Below, piece after piece: positions 12,410-23,583 of a stretch of DNA of 64,000 nt (position 1 is its first letter; each line of letters begins with the position of its first letter). The DNA lies in assembly GCF_028554725.1 (NCBI RefSeq), contig NC_071670.1, forward strand, positions 58,124,501 to 58,188,500, given 5' to 3'. A program made the translations under genes and the position numbers. The notes beneath the pieces are model-generated. The model saw only the letters and a program-made list of their open reading frames with translations. It made no database searches and was not told where the DNA came from. The DNA comes from Zeugodacus cucurbitae (taxonomy: Eukaryota > Arthropoda > Insecta > Diptera > Tephritidae).

Positions 12410-13080
12410 CAGAGAACTGCAAAAATCACTATTTTCTTGATTTACTCATACGCGAACTTTTTCATTCAACTCAACTCACTGAAAAAAAACAGAGTGATGA
12501 GTAAAAATCAACTCAATTTGCCGTACACATCATTTTTTGGATTTTGAGTCCTCGGTTCAAAATTTCTCACTCAATTCAACTCACTGAACAAAAGTCAGCG
12601 TTCAATAAAATGAGCCTGTGTTGACGAAAGCATCATTCGGTTCAATTTGAGTTGATCGATTATGAGTAAACAATTAGCGACAAGACGACACGATGTGAGC
12701 GTTACGACTGCATGTACCGTAACAATTTCTATGCAGTTTGTTGTTGTAGCTTGTCTTGTTCTTCTTCTCACATTTCATCTGTGCAGAAAAAGTGCCGCTT
12801 GCTGCGCGCATGAGTAAAATCATTCGATTTGATTTTTGCGAGTTGCGTCTTGTTCAAAACAATGATTGTTGAACCGAATGAGCAAGCGCCCGAAATCATT
12901 ATATTGAACACGAGCCGAGCAAACTCGGAATGAAACAAAAAATCGCACACACACGAGTGAATTTAAAATCAACAACGAAAATGTGAGCTCAGGCAAGTTT
13001 GATCGGCTGATCCGAACAGTGTGATTATTCGGCTGTTGAGCGAGTATGAATGTTTTTCATTCAGCAAATGCCGTTCTCTG
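12410..13080 (-). mobile_element. hAT-type MITE, copy 2, inverted relative to copy 1
   Basis: 671-bp near-identical reverse-complement copy of 7524-8199, with ends CAGAGAACTGCAAAAATC (left) and, read inward from the right, CAGAGAACGGCATTTGC. It is flanked by exact ATTCTTAT at 12402-12409 and 13081-13088. The duplication differs from that of copy 1 (ATTCATAT), so the two inserted independently. No transposase frame is present. Confidence 0.92.
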
Positions 13081-13088
13081 ATTCTTAT

Positions 13089-13740
13089 GGTTTCTGATCA
13101 ACACTTTCTCTGACAACTTGGATCAGCTTATTTGGCTTGACCATTGACGGTGACTTCCTCATTAATATTGTAGAGATATGATACAAATAACTTCAATAAT
13201 TCATTCATTTGGATGGATATTTGGATTTTACTCCAGCTGTGACCGATGAGAGACGAGAATGATGCAGATTAATGCTTTGAAATCTTCAGTACCATAGAAA
13301 AACATTCCGAAATCCAACGGCATACAATTTTTTTTGAGATTGCTTTAAGTTCACTTTAGTTTGGCTTCGCTCTTTACTTTAGGAATAACATAGATTCCCG
13401 AGAGCCTTCTACTTCTAATGGAAATGTTGACGAGACCTTCGTTAAAAGAAGTACAAAATCGATTTTCTAAAACGCTGTGGTGAAAAGGAAATCATAATTG
13501 ATATTTTCATGTCAAGGAAACAATGAAATCCCATATTGCTAGGCTTTAAAAGCTTTCAGATCTATGCATATATAGCAATAGCTTAAAAGCTCTGAAACCG
13601 GATGTATTGTTATCCAAGAAGTGAAATTACTTTTGATTATAGAGGTGATCCAAAGGAATGTGGGGTTTGCGTGAAATTCGGTGGAACTGAAGCATCAGGT
13701 GGAGAAACCGTATTTACAACCACCTACAATTAGCAAACCT
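13089..13740 (+). pseudogene. Possible continuation of the decayed coding region after the MITE
   Basis: Frame-shifted coding-like segments described under the 12015-12401 entry lie here. A phrase near 13620 reads SEITFDY, superficially like the end of a SET domain, but the cysteine pattern that should follow is not convincing. I leave the function unassigned. Confidence 0.3.
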
Positions 13741-16700
13741 TATGCAATTAGAGCAAATTGTTTTTTTTTTTTTTTGTTCGACTATCTACGTTAGGAACAT
13801 ATTATATAAATTTATATATGACAAGCAAAGAAGAACTAAGTTAAGGACTAACCGAACATTCTGCATTTAATGTTATTAAAATAACATACAATTCTTCCCG
13901 TATATTCGGCATATAGTCCTAGTCACTAGAATATCGAAAATCAATATATATGTTATATGTGGTCTAGAGGAATTATTGATCTGATTTTGCCTATTTTTGG
14001 CACACTGATATAAGAAATCTGCTTTGCATTTCCTTAGTATATCTGAGAGATTTATTTATATTTTCGATTAAAAAATTAGCCACAAGCTCTAATGTCCCGA
14101 TGTTCGAAATCTGGGGCCATAAAAATTTATAATCCAATTTCTGAATCGATAATCTATGTGCAATATATTGCGAGCGTATAAAAAATTCTAAAAAATTGTT
14201 TAAATTAATTCAACACCATTTAATTAAAGTGTCTATTTCGCCTGACACCCACTGAGAATATTAACATTCTTATATAATTATTGCATTCACTTCTCGTTTC
14301 AATGTCTCATTCTCTTCGACTAAGTAGCGTCATTGCATTGATTGTCATTGCTGACTGCTAACTAAGTATTTGTATTGCATGCTAGTTACTGCTTTGCAAT
14401 TACTATTATTATTGTTGTTGTAGTTGCTTTTGTATTGTCTTCGCATTTTTACTATTACCCCCTGTCGGATGTCTTTGACGTTGACTAGCGCCACAATGCC
14501 ATATTATTATAAGTATATCACTTACTGTGCGCTTGTCTCTTGCTGTCTCCAACTCGTCTATTGTATGCAAGACCCCGCTTTGTGGCTTTCTGCACTGCGT
14601 TGCGCGCACTACATTGCATTTCGCAGTTGTTTAGGTTTTTTCCTTTATCGATGTCATTCTATTTATTTGTTGTCTTGTTTTTTTTTTTTTGTCTCTTACT
14701 AAAAGTGCATTTATTTCTCCCACACTAAGATATTAATCAGCATAGCGTTCTTCGTTACCCACACAATCCCGCGTAATACCTTTCCATTTTAGAAAACCAC
14801 CCACTATACCGTTGCGATTTGTTTACATGAATTTGTTTTTGTTTAAATTCTTTCGTTTTGCTTTTGCTTTTGCTTTACCATTGATTGCATACACTGATTG
14901 AAAACTAACAAAAGCAAAGAATGGAATCAACGAATGAATGAATGAACGACTGCATAATGTCGTGCATAATATAGGTTGTACTCTTATACAAATGTATAGA
15001 TTTATTTACATTCTTGTATGGGAGCTCGTCTTCCGAGTAGCCTGATATTCAGTTGATTTATATGTACTTAAATGCAAGTATAACTGTATTTCAATCACAT
15101 GCGGCTTTTATAGTAGGCTTACGAAACATACTAAACTCGAGTTTAAGGTATGGTGTTTACGAGGAAGTAAAATTAGTAGTCATGGTGAGGTTCAAATAAC
15201 TTTTAATTTAACCAGATACATATTTATGGGACTTTTGACTCATAACACAGTGTTTATTATACGTATTATCACTTAAACTTGAGTTTAAGGTTTTGAGTTT
15301 ACGATAACTGTTAAGTCCACTCAAGGTGGAGTTTAATAAACTCTAAATTTAATTGTACTTATATTTACGGGTCATCTTAGTAAACACTACTCACAAACTC
15401 CGTGTTTATTAAATTAAAATTTTTCCTTTAGCTGTCCTTATAATCTTCATTCATATTATATGTTTTGGCAAGAAATTTTCAAAGAACTTTGTGGTAGATA
15501 TAGTCAGATATAGTTTGAGGTCACCCGATATCCGTTAAAACCGATAATGTATTCTGTTTTACACAGAGTTTAATTATTTTAGTTGTAATCTCTGAAACTT
15601 CATTAGGTTTGAGTCAAAGTTATAACAATCCAAAACGTTTTTCTTATAACTATATAGAGTAATAAAGACCAATGAAAAATATCAACTAGACTAAAACGCA
15701 AACATAGCTTGAGGTCACCCAAAATCCGTCAAGACTGACCTATTTCTATTTAACTCAGAGTTAATTTTTTCTTAGTTTAAGAAACTTCATAAGTTTTGTG
15801 TCAAAAGCAAAGCTGTTTCTCTCTTTCTCTCTCTTCTGAGCTCAGGGATACCATTTGATTTTAGATCTAAGTTTATATTTAATTTGTGGCTATAAACTTA
15901 TTCGCAAATAATTGAAGTTGAGTTGAGTGAAAAATTTAATAAGAAGAATCATTTCATTGATTTAGATTTCCTGCAGGAACATATTTCTAATACCTAGCTA
16001 TTTGTTATTGCTACTTTATCTCCTAGTTATCTGCTTCTTGCCTACTGTCTACTGCAGCTCAAATGCATTTACGTCCGCATTATGTAAGAGTTATATTGTG
16101 TGGACTTGTGTAAGGCTTCAGCTTTGGTCGATTACATTTCTTGTTTTGTTGTCATCGGCTTGATTTACCAGGGTATCTGTGGTCAGATTAGCTGAATGGC
16201 GAAGCAAATTACCACATCAAAATAAATCAATAGGAAATCAAAGCGAAATCAATGTGTTTTGAAGACAAGTGGAATTCAATGGTTTCAATTAAATTGTGGA
16301 AAAATACGCAAATACGCTACAAAAGGAAAAGGTTTCCACATAGTTTCTTATTTAATCGATCTTCGAAGAGCCAAAAGGTTGTGAACAGAAGATTCGTTTA
16401 TCTAAGCTCTAAGTATGGAATGAATACTTCATAGTTTCATAAGAGCAGAACCAAGGTTCCATGATTATTTTAGTCTATCCTTAAGTAAGTTCATATTTGT
16501 CTAGTTATCTCTACCATATCTAAATGGTAGTTTAATGAATGACCTATTAGCGGATCTATGGTTCCAATTGAAGAAGAATCAGTTCTGACGAATCTATGTG
16601 AATGTTATGTTGACATTCCTTTACCAGATATAAATCCTAGTCCATTCCGATTATGAAGAACCGACGGTCTTGGGAACGGTATAGAATCTATCGTTGGAAA

Positions 16701-19160
16701 AGGTCATTGTTTCTTTGTAATTGATACTATACTCCATGGAAATGCGATTCCATAACTCAGGCTATATTAGAGTAAATGTTCCGAGGTTGTAATTGGAGGT
16801 GTCAAGTATTTAAAAGACAATAGACATTACAAGAAATGTCTAGTGAGGGATTACCATTATATACTTAATAGCATATAAAAGTTTAGTCCCTAAAAAAGAA
16901 AACGAGAAAATGTGTAGTGGAAAAGAAGCGTAGGAATCTTCTCTGTTTTTCCCAGGCTTTTCCAAATAATTGCGCCCACACTTATTTTATAATATTTCTC
17001 AAAAGTCTCCTTGCATGTAAACAAAGACTATATGGGTTACCCTTTCCTTTTGGTTTCTAAGAAACTGTGAAGCATATGGTTTACCATTTCACTCCGTTTT
17101 CTACGAAATTGAATTTCGACGAATGGTTTACCCTTTTACACCGATTTTTATGAATCTCAATTCCGTCGAAAAAAACAATACAAAGTTCACTTAAAGGTCA
17201 TACCAAAAGTCAGCAACAATAAAAATATAGGAAGAAACAAGAAAATGAAAGGCAAAACACAAATTAAAGTCAGAGTGAAAGATGACTTAATGAAATCAAG
17301 CGAATTGCAACGGACAGCCAATGCGAAGAAGTTGAATTAATTTGAGAAATGGGAATTATGTCATGTCGTGCGCACCAATGACCTTCCCCACACGCAGTGA
17401 GAGTGGAGAAAGAAAGTGAGAGTGTGGAAGCGCTGTAAAAGTTGGTCAACAGTCAACGGTCAGCGTTTGCCAAAACCACGCACACCCAAATCGAATACCC
17501 AAAAGTCAATTCCCGCAAGTACAGCTTGTCAGCTCAGCCATTCATGCGCTTAAGAATATTTATTTACCGGGCAGTCGAAGCGGCGTCGAAGCACACTTTT
17601 TGGCTTTGAATGCCGCTTAATGAAGAAGTCGGGAATCGAAGGCACTAAAGTAAATAAATGCGAAGGCGCGAGCGAAGGCGAATGGCAGATAAATTGAAAA
17701 GAAAGTGTTGTGCAAACCGAGTTGGGGTAGCAGCTCCCAGTTGGTGGTGGTGCTGACAGCAAAAAAGGTTCTCGCAAGCTGTCGAAGGGTCGCCAAGAAG
17801 ATTTGCACAACAGTGAACGACAGCTGCCGAAGCAGTGGTGTGGGCGTGTTTGGCGCGTTGGTGTGCAAAAGGCGTGATTCTTTATTTATTTCAATTGCTT
17901 TCGTTTCGTTTCTTTTCTTTTACGCTCACTGCCTCTTGATTTCTGTCGCTTCCGTTGTCTGTGAAAGGTGCTTCGCGTTAACATTTAAATGCGCGCTGCT
18001 TCAATGGCGGAGGTGAAATTCACTTACTCAGCACTTCAAGTGAGATTGGTTTGAGCGAAAGTCGCCTAAGTAATCGGTGTAAGTACTAACTGAAGTACCA
18101 AAGTACTAGCAAATGCTGCAGCGCTGCGTCATAGCGGCTTCCTTGCAGACTCGCTAATATCTCTGTTGGCTTTTGCTGTGCCTCTGTTACTCTGTACTCT
18201 CCTTTTGTTAGGCGGTTGCTTGTGTGGTTGCGTTGTTGATTTCGTTCCTTACGAAATTCTCGCAACGACTTGCTTATTGAGCCATTGAGCCGTTACTTGT
18301 AATGCTGCTGTTGCTTATTGAAGCTTCAACTGGTGCTATTGTATTGTTGTTGTTACGCTGCTGCAGTGCGCAGTTTATTATAGCGTTCTCTGAACTCTAT
18401 TAGTTTGTGGTGGTGGCGGTGGGGTGTACTACGGATGACTGCAAGTGGGTATATTGAAAAACTTTCAAGTGCTAGAGGAACACTCTTCTGCAGGCAGTCA
18501 GCCGATCAGTTAGCGGCTGAAAATGAAATTTCTAGTAAATTTGTTGCATCAAAATTATTGGTTATCGATGAATAGTTGCGGAAGAAGGCGTTACGAGCAA
18601 AAAATATGATTTTCAATATTTTTTAAAGTTATATATTATATGGAATGGTTGCTTTTGGAAATATTGAAGGAATTTATAGGCAAATTGTAGAAGCATATCC
18701 GCTACATAGTCTATAGTATATGAAGGGTTTGTCATTAATCCCTTCGGATTTCCTCATGTTTTTAGGATTCTATTTGTGGGAATCTGTAGATATGGAACCT
18801 ATGGTTCATAATAGAGAAGCAATTACAAAAAGAGAAAATACACAGCTCTTTAAGACCTTGGTTTCATATTCGTTTATCGATAGGAACTAAGCTGGTTGTA
18901 CCGAAGGAAGGAAAACTAATATTCCACTATAGAAATCTTGTCCAACCATCCTTGCGGTGAGGCTGAAAATTCTACCGAAATACAACTGCTGAAGTCGTTG
19001 AGACGATAGGACATCACTTTGACACTTTCTTTTACGGTTTAGCGCTCACAAGACTAAGTCTAAAAGAGAGGCTAGATCTCGTAACTTAAGTCGTCCATTC
19101 CGTACTGGCTGGAATCGAAATAAATCGCTTTTAAAGATTTATAATAAGCCCAAGGCGTTT
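13741..19160. other. Long gene-free stretch with simple repeats and a GTTTA-rich segment at 15110-15420
   Basis: A 15-base or longer T run lies near 13761-13776. At 15110-15420 the words GAGTTTAAG, GAGTTTA and TAAACTC recur in both orientations, like a dispersed version of the 33-bp minisatellite unit at 21207. Between 17340 and 18060 GC content rises and frames are open on both strands, but no splice-bounded exon is convincing. No mobile element ends were recognised. Confidence 0.45.
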
Positions 19161-19164
19161 TGCC

Positions 19165-19603
19165 GATGGCATTTCAACAAGACGGCGGCACTTCCCACAC
19201 ACCGCATCAATCAGTGTATTTATTGAGAGAAAACTTCGGTGAGCAGATTATTTCACGTTTTGGGTCGGTCGATTGGCCACCAAGATCGTGTGATACTACA
19301 CCGTTAAACCTTTTCCTGTGGCGATATGTAAAGTCTTAAGTCTATGCGGACAATCCCGCTTCGATTCAGGCCATGGAGCACAGTATCACACGTGTCATTC
19401 GAAATGCTCGAACGAGTCATCGAAAATTGTAATAAACGGAAGAACCATCTGAAATGTAGCCGCGGCCAACATTTGAAAGAGATTATCTTAAAAAAATGAA
19501 TGCTAAAGAATGTGCTTTCGAATGATAACAAACATTCCCCACTAAATTTGTATTTTCTGTTTTTTTTTTTCTTAAAAAAATAGGATCGTAATGGAACACC
19601 ATT
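19165..19603 (+). pseudogene. 3-prime remnant of a DD41D mariner
   Basis: The plus strand reads FQQDGGTSHT, then LLRENFGEQIISRFGSVDW, PPRSCD, and TPLNLFLWRYVK. The spacing between the QQD aspartate and the residue at TPL-N is that of DD41D elements, but the third catalytic residue is N instead of D. The right end resembles the AACCTTGAAATGAATCACCC end of the copy at 5483, decayed, before a TA near 19604. The first catalytic region and the left inverted repeat are absent, so about 60 per cent of the element is missing. Confidence 0.75.
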
Positions 19604-19777
19604 TATTTTTTAGTTCTTTAGGAACACCGCACCGTCCGGTTTATAACTATCTAATTGTGACGTGTTCTTAGTCGCTGGAATTAGTGACATTAACTGTCCT
19701 AACTGGATGTCTGGAGGACTATGATCAGTAATTAGAAGAAATAATAGTACTCTCTCAGGAAAACAAAAGCTTATCTA

Positions 19778-20170
19778 CTTCTTCTTCTTGACTGGCGTAG
19801 ACACCGCTTACGCGGTTATAGCCGAGTCCACAACAGCGCGCCACACATCCCTCCTTCTGGCAGTTTGGCGCCTATTGGTAATACAAAGTGAAGACAGGTC
19901 CTTCTCCACCTGGTCCTTCCATCGGAGTGGAGGTCTCCCTCTTCCTCGGTTTCCACCAGCGGGTACTGCATCGAAAACTTTCAGAGCTGGGGCACTTTCG
20001 TCCATTCGAACAACATGACCCAGCCAGCGTAGCCGCTGTCTTTTTATTCGCTGGACTATGTCTATGTCGTCGAACAACACATGCAGCTCATCATTCTATC
20101 TTCTGCGGTATTCGCCGTTGCCAATGTTTAAGGGACCATAAATCTTCCGCAAAACCTTTCTCTCGAAGTG
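19778..20170 (-). pseudogene. LINE 3-prime tail (reverse transcriptase C-terminus), copy 1
   Basis: On the minus strand an almost intact frame contains ERKVLRKIYGP, then IDIVQRIKRQRLRWLGHVVR, RGRGRPPLRWKDQVEKDL and WRAVVDSAITA. QRLRWLGHV-RM and GRPPLRW are typical of the C-terminus of insect RTE/CR1-like endonuclease-reverse transcriptases. There is a stop after GEYRRR. The element ends in a GAA-type triplet tail (TTCTTCTTC on the plus strand at 19780-19790). It is 5-prime truncated, as is usual for LINE insertions. A second copy lies at 55010-55370. Confidence 0.85.
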
Positions 20171-21206
20171 CCGTCTATCTACTTGTCCCCAATAAATAGC
20201 AAATATCTTCAGCGTAATATATTGACACTACTAAAACTCTTACTAAGTTATCAATGTCTAAACGTTCTTTCACCATTATTAAATGCAAATTTTTATGACC
20301 GTTCCATTTTTTTCCGAAAAACATCACCTTCAATATTAACCCGCTTTGCTTTTTAGTTCAACACTTTTGCGCAACAAATCGAATTTTCCACGACGACAAA
20401 TCTGCAGCTTTACTCAGCTCAATTTCCGACGTCAAACGATATTTCAAAATTAAAATCCATAACTAAGCTTTGTCTGCTTAAAAAATTTCACTTAATTTTT
20501 TCAATTATTCTTTTCGTTTCGCTTTATATTGGCGTGCGTACACCAGAGCCTGCAGAGACCCCACAGCGACGAGTCGCGCTGTCATCAAATATACTACTCT
20601 TTCTTCGCTATTGGCTGCTGTTGTTGTTGCTGCTGGTGTGGCATGCTCTTCCATCTACCTTAATAGCGCATAACATGCGTTACGCTGCTCGCTAGCACAC
20701 CGCAAGCCAACCGAATACACCTGTCGCACACACATCCATATAAACACAAATGCAGCGAATGTGGTAAATGCCAACTAATAACTCACGCACACACACACAG
20801 AGAGAGAGACGCGTGTGTGGCGTAATGTATGCGTAAAGAGGTTGATAGGCAAACACATGGATTAGTGAGTGGCTGTCTGTGTGTTTGTGTGCGTTTGTGT
20901 TGCCGTTTGATATACATCAGTTCACGGCCGTATTTCATCACCTTTTATGGTTTTTGATATGGGTTGCATTTTTTATTGATATGTTTTTCTTTTTCGTGTT
21001 TGCCAGCAATTTTTTCTCCTGCTTTGTTGTCTTTGGCTGTCTGCGAGCTTTTTATTTAAATTTGTGTTTTTTGCTTTTGCTTTGGTGCTTGTTTTTATAC
21101 CCGAGCGTAATCCTGTTGCACACAAGGTGAAAATAATCTTCTTCTTCTAGTGGTTGTATGTGAGAGCATAAAGGATTCGAGTTAGATTTTTAGTAGAACG
21201 ACGTAT
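20171..21206. other. Non-coding DNA with CA/GA microsatellite
   Basis: A CACACACACACA then GAGAGAGAGA tract lies near 20791-20810. The hydrophobic open frame at 20879-21130 is T-rich and lacks any recognisable domain. I see nothing else. Confidence 0.45.
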
Positions 21207-21698
21207 AAACTCGATTTTTTAGAATTTAGCATTAAACACTACTCTTTAACTTGGAGTTTAACATCAAACACTACTCTTAAATCCGGAGTTTAACATTAAA
21301 CACTACTTTTAAACTCGGAATATAAGATTAAAAACTACTTTTAAACTCGGAGTTTAACATTAAACACGACTCTTGGTCACGTAGTATAGTATTAAACACT
21401 AACAAACACTACTCTTAAACTCTGAGTTTAACATTAAACACTACTTTTAAACTCTAAGTTTAATATTAAACACTATTCTTAAACTCGGAGTTTAACATTA
21501 AACACTACTCTTGGTCACGTAGTATTGTATTAGATACTACTCATAAACAACGAGTTTATTATTAAACTCTACTCTTAAATACTGAGTTTAACATTAAACA
21601 CTACTCATTAATACGGAGTTCATTATTAAAAACCACTCTTAAACATGGAATTTAGTATTAAACACTACTCATCATCACGGAGTTTAAATTTTAAACTC
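21207..21698. repeat. 33-bp minisatellite, about 15 units
   Basis: The repeating unit approximates TTAAACACTACTC followed by TTAAACTCGGAGTTTAACA. Each unit contains a near-palindrome, AAACTCGGAGTTT. A variant unit with CTTGGTCACGTAGTAT occurs at 21372 and again at 21510, 138 bp apart, which is about four units. This suggests a higher-order duplication. No coding frame runs through it. Confidence 0.9.
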
Positions 21699-23476
21699 GA
21701 ATTTATGAGGAAAATGAAGGATTTATTACGACCATCTTTAAAGGATTATACATTATATCAATTTACTAGTAAAAATACCTAAAATTGAAAGAAAGAGTGC
21801 AGAGAAAAGATATTTCATTGCATCACTGAATCCAGTTATGAGTTACAAGTTGCGGAAGAGACCTCATCAGCTTTATTCCACACCATTTTCAAGCTCTTCC
21901 TTTGAAGCCCAGCAGGAGCTCTTAGCATATTTCTGCTCTCTGTGGTCCCTCTACAAAGTCTTTAATCTGATTTCATTCGATATACTATTTTCAGCCATTC
22001 TGAACTTGAAGCAAATAAATATTCCTCTTCAGTCCCTGTTGAGTATCCAGCATTGAGTTACGACCGCATATACTAACCACCTTACTTGAAGTTTACTACG
22101 CTATCTCTCATATCCACACAGAAAATCTCCGATTGCTTTATTGTGTTCTAGATTTAATGCTGTTTTCATAAGAGATTCTTCCATTGTTATTGTTGGGCGC
22201 AACGCACCACAAGGTGAATACCAACAAGAACAACAAAAACAACAAGCACAACCACAATAGCAATAACATCGATGAAAGCAGCTAATATAGTAGGTGCGTC
22301 AGAATTGCCGTTGCTTAGGTGCTGTTGCATGTTGCTTACCGCTGTTGTTGGTTGTTGTAGTTATCCTTCCATTTCTTCGTATGCTCTTTCAGAACTTTTA
22401 CGTGTATCTGTCAGTTGATCTTTTGTGCTTTTATACGCATTCAAATTTAAGTTTCGAGATTTGAATTTTTTTCTGCATTGCTGCTGAGTTCTCACTGCTT
22501 GCGTCTTGCGACTGAGTGTTTGAATGAACGGATAAATAGAGTTTCTTTTGTTGTTGCATGCAAAATCAAGTTTTTGCTGAGATTACTCGGCAGATAAGGC
22601 AATTGCATAATGTAATCCCAGACGAGATTGGAAAGCGAGATTATTAGATGGGATTCGCATAATGGTTGCAATGAATTATGATTTTTATTATTTTTATAAT
22701 AATACTCAAATACTTAAATACTTAAATAGTTAAATACTTAAATACTTAAGTACTAAAATACTGAAATACTTAATACCTTTTTGCTATTTCTTCAAAAAAC
22801 AGTTAATTACAGCATAAACATGACTTTAAAAGTTTTATGAAAAAGCTGCAACAAACTCAAAGTTCCTTAAAATACTTGATTTAAGATAAGCAGCACTTAA
22901 GCACTTACGTAATAAGCACCAAAATGCCACACCAGCGTATGCCTTTGATAAGAATTTGTGGCACGCGTTGACGCACATTTCGTGAATTGTGGCGAAATGA
23001 CTTGAAGAAAAGCACTCGAGTGGCAGGTTAAATTTTAACGACACGTCAAGTAACAACAAACAGCAACAATAACAAGAAGAACAAGAATTAGCAGAGATAC
23101 ATATATGCATATGCAGCGCATAGCGCGGCTTGCTACACGCGTTTGCAGGTGAGAGCGGTAAAGACGCGTTTTTCAACTGTTGACAAGTAAATGTAAATAT
23201 GAGTTTGTGTGTGTGTGCTCATGTGGCCTTGCTACCTGCCAAAAAGCAAAGTAATCATAATATGCTTGTGTTTACACATTTCCACAGCTTTACCTGCTCA
23301 CCGCTATGCGCTTCAATCAACAAAGCAGGCGGCTGAAGGCGGAGCGCAAGTGGTCTACATGGCGTATACGTAATAATTTGTTGAGTGGCAATGTTGGATA
23401 ATTAGTTTAATATAATATTAAGGCGTTGTGCCATGTGTATGTCTTATTATTGTTGTTATTATTGTTTTTTTTTTAG
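21699..23476. other. Non-coding DNA
   Basis: The open frame at 21838-22056 and the minus-strand frame at 22835-23176 have no recognisable domain or splice context. CAACAA-type runs lie at 22225-22250. Apart from the octamer repeat annotated separately, I see nothing here. Confidence 0.45.
22701..22776. repeat. (AAATACTT)n octamer repeat
   Basis: About nine degenerate copies of AAATACTT in tandem, with substitutions such as AAATAGTT and AAGTACTA. Confidence 0.85.
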
Positions 23477-23583
23477 AGTAAACAAAATACAGGCACCAGC
23501 GCATCACATCAGTTCCCACTAATGTTGCTGCTTTGGCTACCATTGCTGGTGCCTTCAGCAGCTTCAGCGCCACCACACGCCAC
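23477..23583 (+). CDS. Possible first coding exon with a signal peptide
   Basis: A polypyrimidine tract ending TTTTTTTTTTAG (23465-23476) could be a 3-prime splice site. The exon would then carry a short 5-prime leader and an ATG at 23522 opening MLLLWLPLLVPSAASAPPHA, a textbook secretory signal peptide (hydrophobic leucine-rich core followed by small residues). It would end at CCAC|GTAAAT (donor GT at 23584-23585), leaving a phase-2 junction. No continuation exon was recognised, so the gene identity is unknown. In another frame the same DNA is open to 23733, which weakens the case. This is an inference from splice signals and hydrophobicity only. Confidence 0.35.

Noticed and set aside
13615..13700. 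SEITFDY phrase resembling the end of a SET methyltransferase domain
   Set aside because: The following cysteines do not fit the post-SET pattern and no upstream SET motifs (such as NHSC) are readable.
17550..18016. Overlapping frames on both strands in a GC-richer segment
   Set aside because: No consistent splice sites, no domain, and the opposite strand is equally open.
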